Assembly: GCA_031273835.1 (NCBI GenBank)
Contig: JAISRD010000170.1
Location: 1 to 16,419, forward strand
Origin: Treponema sp.
GTDB taxonomy: Bacteria > Spirochaetota > Spirochaetia > Treponematales > Breznakiellaceae
Direction of reading: 5' to 3'
Length of the DNA stretch: 16,419 nt
Part shown: piece after piece, positions 12,394 to 16,419 of the stretch
Layout: each line of letters begins with the position of its first letter
Position numbering within the stretch: the first letter of the stretch is position 1
Notes under the pieces: generated by a model
Told to the model about the DNA's origin: nothing
The model's input: the letters and a program-made list of their open reading frames with translations, nothing else
The model's database searches: none
Made by a program: the position numbers and the translations under genes

Positions 12394-13166
12394 AGGTCTG
12401 GAACATTTTTACCAACGGTATTATACGGGAAAACCCGCTGCTGGTTTTGGCCATAGGGCTGTGTTCGTCCCTGGCGGTAACCAGCGCCGCGGTTAACGGA
12501 CTGGGTATGGGCCTCTCCATGACCTTTGTACTGTTGATGTCCGAACTGGTAATCAGCCTTTTTCGTTCCCTTATCCCCAATTCCATACGCATTCCGGTCT
12601 TTATCATTGTCATCGCTGCCTTTACCACGGTGATCGACTATGTGCTCAAGGCGTACTTCCCCGATCTTTCCAAGGCCATGGGGGTCTTTATCCCCCTCAT
12701 TGTGGTGAACTGTATTATCATGGGCAGGGTTGAATCCTTCGCATCCAAACAGCCTCCCGCTTATGTGATCCCCGACGCCCTGGGCATGGGCCTGGGTTAT
12801 ACCTGGGTACTGGTGGGGATTGCCGCGGTACGGGAACTGCTGGGAAGCGGCAAGATCTTCGGCGCCGCAATACTGCCCGCCGCTTTTAACGCGGTTAACT
12901 TCCTGCTGGAAGTTCTTAAGATCAACGCCAAAGTAAAATTCGAGCCCATACTGTTTTTCATACTACCCGCCGGGGGTTTCTTTGTGTTCGCCCTCTTTAT
13001 CGCCCTGAATCAGGGGCTTAAGGGGATACTCAGGCCGGTTTCCGCCGGGGGGCCCGCCCCAACGGTTCCGGGCTGCCACGCCGCCGGAACGGAGGGGGAC
13101 TGCGGCGCCTGCGCTTCCGGCGCGGCGGGCGGTAATGCCGCTCAGGCGGCCGAAGGAGCCCGGTGA
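12390..13166 (+). CDS. rnfE: Rnf complex membrane subunit E (RnfE) with Cys-containing tail
   Basis: This 258-residue polytopic protein belongs to the RnfE/NqrD family. Family landmarks include NGIIRENPLLVLAIGLCSSLA, SLIPNSIRIPVFIIVIA, IPLIVVNCIIMGRVESFAS and DALGMGLGYTWVL. Cys25 and Cys108 are the two conserved intramembrane cysteines which, with two from RnfA, hold an iron-sulfur centre between the subunits. After the last helix a hydrophilic tail of about 45 residues is rich in Gly and Ala and contains Cys229-His230 and Cys238-x2-Cys241, which I do not recognise as usual for the family. The GTG at 12390 overlaps the rnfG stop. The TGA stop (13164-13166) overlaps the possible rnfA starts. 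Confidence 0.95.
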   Translation: MKVWNIFTNGIIRENPLLVLAIGLCSSLAVTSAAVNGLGMGLSMTFVLLMSELVISLFRSLIPNSIRIPVFIIVIAAFTTVIDYVLKAYFPDLSKAMGVFIPLIVVNCIIMGRVESFASKQPPAYVIPDALGMGLGYTWVLVGIAAVRELLGSGKIFGAAILPAAFNAVNFLLEVLKINAKVKFEPILFFILPAGGFFVFALFIALNQGLKGILRPVSAGGPAPTVPGCHAAGTEGDCGACASGAAGGNAAQAAEGAR

Positions 13167-13798
13167 TGACGGCGGCGGTACTTTTTAAGATCTTCATCTC
13201 CGCTTTTTTAATCGACAATGTGGTGCTGATGCGCTTCCTCGCCCTCTGCCCCTTTATCGGGATGAGTACCGATGAGGACAAGTCGGTGGGCATGGGGCTG
13301 GCGGTTACTTTTGTTACCGTTTTGGCCACCGCCGTAACCTGGCCCATCTATTACTTTGTCCTTTCCAAAGAGGGAATTTTCGGCGGAATAAGGGGCGGGG
13401 GTATCTTCAGCGGGATAGAGGGCCTGGAATTCTTACAGATCCTGGTTTTTATTCTGGTCATCGCCTCCCTGGTTCAGCTTGTGGAATTCTTCCTTAAAAA
13501 AATGATTCCGGGACTGTACAGTTCCATGGGGATCTATCTTGCCCTGATCACCACCAACTGCGCCATCCTTGCCGTTACCTTTGATGTATGGATAAAGGGC
13601 TATACTTTTGTAGAATCCCTTGTTTATGCCCTGGGGGTCGCCCTGGGCTTCCTCCTTTCCCTGCTCCTCATGGCGGGAATCAGGCGGCGCATCAAAACCA
13701 GCCCCGTCCCCGGCTTCCTCAAGGGAATGCCGATCCTTTTTGTTACCGCCGCCCTGCTTTCCATGGCCTTCATGGGTTTCGGCGGGCTGGTAAAGTAG
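13166..13798 (+). CDS. rnfA: Rnf complex membrane subunit A (RnfA)
   Basis: This 210-residue, roughly six-helix membrane protein belongs to the RnfA/NqrE family. AFLIDNVVLMRFLALCPFIG near the N-terminus and YLALITTNCAILAV in the middle supply the two conserved cysteines (Cys28 and Cys132) that complete the four-Cys intramembrane iron-sulfur site with RnfE. An in-frame GTG at 13163 precedes the ATG at 13166. I choose the ATG because AAGGAG (13153-13158) is 7 nt from it but only 4 nt from the GTG. Either way the start overlaps the rnfE stop, implying translational coupling. rnfB follows after 14 bp. The subunit is part of the ion-translocating core. Confidence 0.95.
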   Translation: MTAAVLFKIFISAFLIDNVVLMRFLALCPFIGMSTDEDKSVGMGLAVTFVTVLATAVTWPIYYFVLSKEGIFGGIRGGGIFSGIEGLEFLQILVFILVIASLVQLVEFFLKKMIPGLYSSMGIYLALITTNCAILAVTFDVWIKGYTFVESLVYALGVALGFLLSLLLMAGIRRRIKTSPVPGFLKGMPILFVTAALLSMAFMGFGGLVK

Positions 13799-13812
13799 GA
13801 ACTAAGGTACGA

Positions 13813-14622
13813 ATGATGGAAAATGCGTGGATAGGGATCGTTTTAATCACCGCCGGCTTTGCCGCGGTCCTGGCCTTTTTTCTGGGGGCGGCCCTGGGCT
13901 TCTTTAAGGAACTGTTTTACGTTCCCGAGGACCCCCTTAAGGGAAGAATACGCGAGGCCCTCCCCGGGGCGAACTGCGGAGGCTGCGGTTTTCCCGGCTG
14001 CGACGGCTACGCCGCGGCGGTGGCCGCCGGGGAAGATATTACCCTTTGTACCGCCGGGGGCAGGGCGGCGGCGGACGCCCTGGCCGCGATAATGGGGGTC
14101 AGCGCCGCCTCGGTGGTCCCCTTGGTATCGGTACGCTGCTGCCTTGGGGGAAAGGACATTGCCCTCCCCCGGGGTATTTATACGGGCCTTGAAAGCTGCC
14201 GGGGGGCGAAGATCGCCGGGGGGACCAAGCTCTGTGCCTGGGGCTGCCTGGGCTTCGGCGACTGCGTGAGGGTCTGCAAATTCGGCGCCCTTTCCATGGG
14301 AGACGACGGGCTTCCCGTGGTGGACAGGGCTAAATGCACCGGCTGTAAGGTCTGCGTCGCCGAGTGCCCCCAGGGTATACTGCGGGTAACGCCGGGGGAT
14401 AAAAAAACCATCCTGTCCCTCTGTTCCAACCGCAACCCCGTAAGGGCCGCCGTTAGAAAAACCTGCAGGGCGGGCTGTATCAAATGCGGCATCTGCGTAA
14501 AGAACTGCCCCGAACAGTGCATCGTTATCGACAACGGCATACCCGTGGTGGATTATGGCAAGTGTACCCTCTGCGGAACCTGCGGGCAAAAGTGCCCCAC
14601 CAAGGTACTGCGGGCGGTTTGA
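13813..14622 (+). CDS. rnfB: Rnf complex ferredoxin subunit B (RnfB), multi-cluster form
   Basis: This 269-residue subunit is the likely entry point for electrons from reduced ferredoxin. An N-terminal helix (about 5-31) anchors it. Next comes the Fe-S domain CGGCGFPGCDGYA (Cys55, 58, 63, with Cys79). A polyferredoxin part follows: Cys141-x3-Cys145-x5-Cys151-x3-Cys155, Cys175-x2-Cys178-x2-Cys181-x3-Cys185, Cys222-x2-Cys225-x2-Cys228-x3-Cys232 and Cys251-x2-Cys254-x2-Cys257-x3-Cys261. There is room for about five cubane clusters, as in extended RnfB proteins of anaerobes. The start is ATG 13813 (or the adjacent ATG 13816), because the first helix begins there and AAGG lies upstream at 13804-13807. 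The same frame is open back to 13588, but that stretch lies inside rnfA. It is the last gene of the operon. Confidence 0.95.
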   Translation: MMENAWIGIVLITAGFAAVLAFFLGAALGFFKELFYVPEDPLKGRIREALPGANCGGCGFPGCDGYAAAVAAGEDITLCTAGGRAAADALAAIMGVSAASVVPLVSVRCCLGGKDIALPRGIYTGLESCRGAKIAGGTKLCAWGCLGFGDCVRVCKFGALSMGDDGLPVVDRAKCTGCKVCVAECPQGILRVTPGDKKTILSLCSNRNPVRAAVRKTCRAGCIKCGICVKNCPEQCIVIDNGIPVVDYGKCTLCGTCGQKCPTKVLRAV

Positions 14623-14641
14623 GCCGTGCATCCTTCTCCGG

Positions 14642-14675
14642 GGACGTTCGGCTGTTGCCGGGTTTGAACGTGTCC
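14642..14675. repeat. Nested inverted repeat downstream of rnfB
   Basis: GGACGTTC (14642-14649) can pair with GAACG-TG-TCC (14666-14675, two-base bulge). Inside it CGGC (14649-14652) and GCCG (14657-14660) flank a TGTT loop. It begins 19 bp after the rnfB stop. No T-tract follows, so it is not a standard intrinsic terminator. It could protect the 3' end of the rnf mRNA or be an operator, since a candidate promoter for the next genes overlaps it. Confidence 0.4.
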
Positions 14676-14683
14676 ATTACACT
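14655..14683 (+). promoter_or_regulatory. Candidate promoter of the toxin-antitoxin module
   Basis: TTGCCG (14655-14660) and TACACT (14678-14683) have a 17-bp spacer, each matching the consensus at four of six positions. It overlaps the inverted repeat at 14642-14675, an arrangement that would suit autorepression by the antitoxin. A strong ribosome binding site AGGAGGG (14702-14708) follows before ATG 14713. Confidence 0.35.
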
Positions 14684-14712
14684 GTAAAGTAGCAACGGCT
14701 TAGGAGGGTACT

Positions 14713-14958
14713 ATGCTGGCGTTTCAAGGTTATTTTCAGTCGGGGCGTTTTATAAGCGATCCCCCTATTCAAATTCCTGAAAGAAAGAAAACCATCGTTA
14801 CGGTGTTGGATGAGAGCGTGGACGAAGAGGGGGCACAGAAGGCATATCAAAGCTTATGGGATGAAATAATAGATGAAATAGAAAACTCCGATGAAGTGCT
14901 TGAAGGTGAGCCGGAACGTTTACACTTCAGAAGTCCCGAAAAAACAGAAGCCCTGTGA
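14713..14958 (+). CDS. Antitoxin of a PIN-toxin (VapBC-type) module
   Basis: This 81-residue acidic protein begins MLAFQGYFQSGRFISDPP and continues QIPERKKTIVTVLDE, a beta-rich N-terminus typical of small antitoxins found beside PIN-domain toxins. The C-terminal half is helical and acidic (WDEIIDEIENSDEVLEGEPE), the part that in such pairs usually wraps around the toxin. The ribosome binding site AGGAGGG is strong. Its stop codon overlaps a GTG that starts a PIN-domain reading frame (GTGA, 14955-14958), the usual coupling of antitoxin and toxin. Base composition turns AT-rich from here, unlike the GC-rich rnf genes, which suggests acquired DNA. The assignment rests on context and resemblance, not on a clear DNA-binding motif. 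Confidence 0.7.
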   Translation: MLAFQGYFQSGRFISDPPIQIPERKKTIVTVLDESVDEEGAQKAYQSLWDEIIDEIENSDEVLEGEPERLHFRSPEKTEAL

Positions 14959-15355
14959 TAACCTATGCCCTTGATACGAATATCGTTTCTTATTTTCTCA
15001 AAAAGAATGGAAGGATTGTCGCGCGGATGCGGCTGGAAAACAGCAAGAAAAATCAATTTGTCATTCCTCCAACGGTTTATTTTGAAATAAAAATTGGCTT
15101 TTGAAAAATAATTCAATAAACAAAATAGCGACCTTTGAAAAAATGTATTTGGCCCAAGGTATTGGTGTTATTGACAAAGTTGTTTTAGACATTGCTTCAA
15201 CGGTAAAATTAAAAATGCAGCAGCAAGGCAAAGGTATCAGCGATGATGATCTGTTTATTGCGGCCTATTGTTTGAAACATAATTTGCCCCTTGTTACCAA
15301 TAATACACGGCATTTTCTGGATATAGAGGGCTTAAATATTCTAAACTGGGTTTAA
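14955..15355 (+). pseudogene. PIN-domain VapC-like toxin, split by a -1 frameshift
   Basis: From GTG 14955 the frame reads ITYALDTNIVSYFLKKNGR..., includes FVIPPTVYFEIKIGF and stops at TGA 15102-15104 after 49 residues. The rest of the protein continues one base back, from TTG 15101: LKNNSINKIATFEK..., ISDDDLFIAAYCLKHNLPLVTNNTRHF and a Trp-Val end at the TAA 15353-15355. Joining the halves with a -1 shift at GGC-TTT-TGA restores a normal PIN protein of 133 residues with acidic residues Asp7, Glu44 and Asp97-99, the usual RNase metal ligands. The most likely cause is loss of one base in the T4 run at 15099-15102. A sequencing error or programmed slippage is possible. The second half may be translated alone from TTG 15101, but would lack Asp7 and Glu44. 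GC content is low compared with neighbours. Confidence 0.8.
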
Positions 15356-15357
15356 AC

Positions 15358-15387
15358 GCTTCGGGCGGTCAAGCGCCGGGAGCCTTT
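15358..15387 (+). terminator. Possible terminator after the toxin-antitoxin module
   Basis: GCTTCGGGCG (15358-15367) and CGCCGGGAGC (15374-15383) form a 10-position stem with one mismatch and one G-T pair around GTCAAG, followed by CTTT. It starts 3 bp after the toxin stop. The T-tract is weak, so efficiency is uncertain. Confidence 0.4.
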
Positions 15388-15447
15388 AGCTTACAAAAAA
15401 TTTTCGACGACTTACGGCGTTAAAAATAAAAGGGTTAAATGGCTAAA

Positions 15448-15461
15448 GGGCTAAAAAGCCC
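15448..15461 (-). terminator. Possible terminator at the end of the CsgG-like/DUF1566 gene
   Basis: GGGCT (15448-15452) and AGCCC (15457-15461) form a 5-bp stem around four A (four T on the minus strand). The hairpin overlaps the stop codon of the minus-strand gene (15451-15453). On that strand it is followed by TTTAGCCATTT and then more T-rich sequence. Short direct repeats of GGCTAAA occur here. The genes on both sides converge, so a terminator is expected in this interval. Confidence 0.35.
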
Positions 15462-16419
15462 GGACGGCCCGAACCGAGTCCGTATACGTCTTATTGAGGC
15501 CGCTCTGGGGGCCATCGCTGAACCTCTGATCCCACGCGCTACCACTACTGTACTCCGACGAGGACCAGTAATCATCTGAGCTGAAATTTCCAAGCCCTTT
15601 TTTAGCCAGGTTTTTGTACATCAGGTCCAGTTCATCCTTGCCGGGTAAAAACCAGTCGCTGAATCCGTCGGAAACCAGGCTGCCGCAGAGCTGGGCGGCC
15701 CTTCCGCTTTCTCCCCATTCATTGAGTTTATCAACAATAATCCGGGTATTCCGCTTTCCCGATCCTACATTCGCCTGGGTGCCGTCTATTGTTTTGCCAG
15801 AGGCTCCCCACTGGGCTCTAAACTCGGTCTCCACCGGGGCGGCTTCCAGGTAGCGCCAGCCGTCGGAAAAAACCCCCTTGTCATAAAAGATAAGGCCCCC
15901 GGCGGGGCCGAAGTCTCCCACTTTATACTCCCCCCGGCCTCCCCCGCCGAGCTGTTGGGCTGCCCGTTCCCCGCCGGCGGACAGCCCGGCGATAAAGCTC
16001 CGTACCAGGGCGGTAACGCCGTTAAGCAAATCCCGGGAACCGCCCCCCATGAGGGCGTAGTCACTGTGATAAAACCGCCCGGCAGCCACATCCGGAATAC
16101 GCAGGGTTACCACATAGTCGCTCCCGTTGGCGTCCACCGATCCGGTTACCAGATAACTGATATTCTGTAACCTGAGTTTCCGCAGGTTTTCAAGGGAAGC
16201 GATGGAACTCAACTGGATACTCTGCTCCCGCAGAAGTTTGTCGATTTCTTCCCTGGTTATCATCCGGTACTTTCCGGTGTTTATCATATTGGATTCCACC
16301 AGATTCCGCACGGTTACCGCGTCGCCGGCCAGTTTTTGATTCCGAAGGTCGTTGATACTGAACTCCGCCACCGCCAGCCGGGGCAGCCCCTGGGCCGCGG
16401 CCTGAAAAACGGCGGCAAA
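15451..16419 (-). CDS. CsgG/LpoB-like domain fused to DUF1566, 5' end outside window
   Basis: The frame is open from the right edge (16419) to TAG at 15453-15451, giving 322 residues. The first residues FAAVFQAAAQGLP look like the end of a signal peptide, so the true start is probably just beyond the window. A GTG at 16371 is in frame but would remove that region. Next comes RLAVAEFSINDLRNQ ... SNMINTGKYRMITREEIDKL ... YLVTGSVDANGSDYVVTLRI, a CsgG/LpoB-like N-terminal fold. After a Gly-rich linker (QQLGGGGRGEY) a DUF1566-type domain follows: VGDFGPAGGLIFYDKG, GWRYLEAAP, DWFLPGKDELDLMY, DDYWSSSEYSSGSAWD and a final VRAVRAF. An exported or envelope location is likely. CsgG-like domains occur in secretion-channel and penicillin-binding-protein-activator proteins. 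DUF1566 is common in surface proteins. The function of this combination is unknown to me. Confidence 0.85.
   Translation of the reverse strand, partial: FAAVFQAAAQGLPRLAVAEFSINDLRNQKLAGDAVTVRNLVESNMINTGKYRMITREEIDKLLREQSIQLSSIASLENLRKLRLQNISYLVTGSVDANGSDYVVTLRIPDVAAGRFYHSDYALMGGGSRDLLNGVTALVRSFIAGLSAGGERAAQQLGGGGRGEYKVGDFGPAGGLIFYDKGVFSDGWRYLEAAPVETEFRAQWGASGKTIDGTQANVGSGKRNTRIIVDKLNEWGESGRAAQLCGSLVSDGFSDWFLPGKDELDLMYKNLAKKGLGNFSSDDYWSSSEYSSGSAWDQRFSDGPQSGLNKTYTDSVRAVRAF

Noticed and set aside
13588..13812. Upstream extension of rnfB
   Set aside because: The frame is open but lies inside rnfA, and the RnfB N-terminal helix begins at 13813.

Overview
The window looks like chromosomal DNA from a GC-rich anaerobic spirochaete, most likely a Treponema of the insect-gut or homoacetogenic type. 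The indications are a complete Rnf operon, a hybrid histidine kinase with a C-terminal HPt region beside a REC-GGDEF protein, a CsgG-like/DUF1566 fusion, and promoters placed directly against start codons. The genus is inferred from gene content and has not been tested by a search.

Layout. (1) 1-212, minus strand: the N-terminal part of a small hypothetical protein that runs off the left edge. (2) 213-861: a long intergenic region. It holds a degenerate array of twelve 21-bp tandem repeats (258-509), several inverted repeats and a G9 tract. (3) 862-2745: a 627-residue protein of unknown function. (4) 2785-8452: proA and proB overlap by 4 bp. A soluble hybrid sensor kinase (PAS-PAS-HisKA-HATPase-REC-HPt) follows, then a REC-GGDEF diguanylate cyclase. 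Proline synthesis and two-component/c-di-GMP signalling are therefore adjacent and probably partly co-transcribed. (5) 8529-9227: a YugP-type membrane zinc metallopeptidase with its own promoter. (6) 9331-14622: the full rnfCDGEAB operon, tightly packed with mostly overlapping stop and start codons. It encodes the membrane ferredoxin:NAD+ oxidoreductase ion pump. (7) 14713-15355: an AT-richer toxin-antitoxin module. The small antitoxin is intact and the PIN-domain (VapC-like) toxin is split by a -1 frameshift in a T4 run. (8) 15451-16419, minus strand: a CsgG/LpoB-like domain fused to a DUF1566 domain, running off the right edge at its N-terminus.

How the parts work together. The Rnf complex exchanges electrons between reduced ferredoxin and NAD+ while moving Na+ or H+ across the membrane. 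All cofactor-site residues I looked for are present: GxGGAxFP and two ferredoxin motifs in RnfC, flavinylation threonines in RnfD and RnfG, four intramembrane Cys in RnfE and RnfA, and many cubane-cluster Cys in RnfB. The kinase and the GGDEF protein could form a signalling pair, but this is only inferred from adjacency.

Points of interest. Three unrelated genes (862, 2785, 8529) each have a TATRMT-type -10 box ending exactly 6 nt before the start codon. This geometry predicts leaderless mRNAs. The 21-bp array has a period close to two helical turns, a near-palindromic core in most units and alternating A- and T-tracts. I could not tie it to any known element. I saw no tRNA, rRNA, CRISPR array or insertion sequence.
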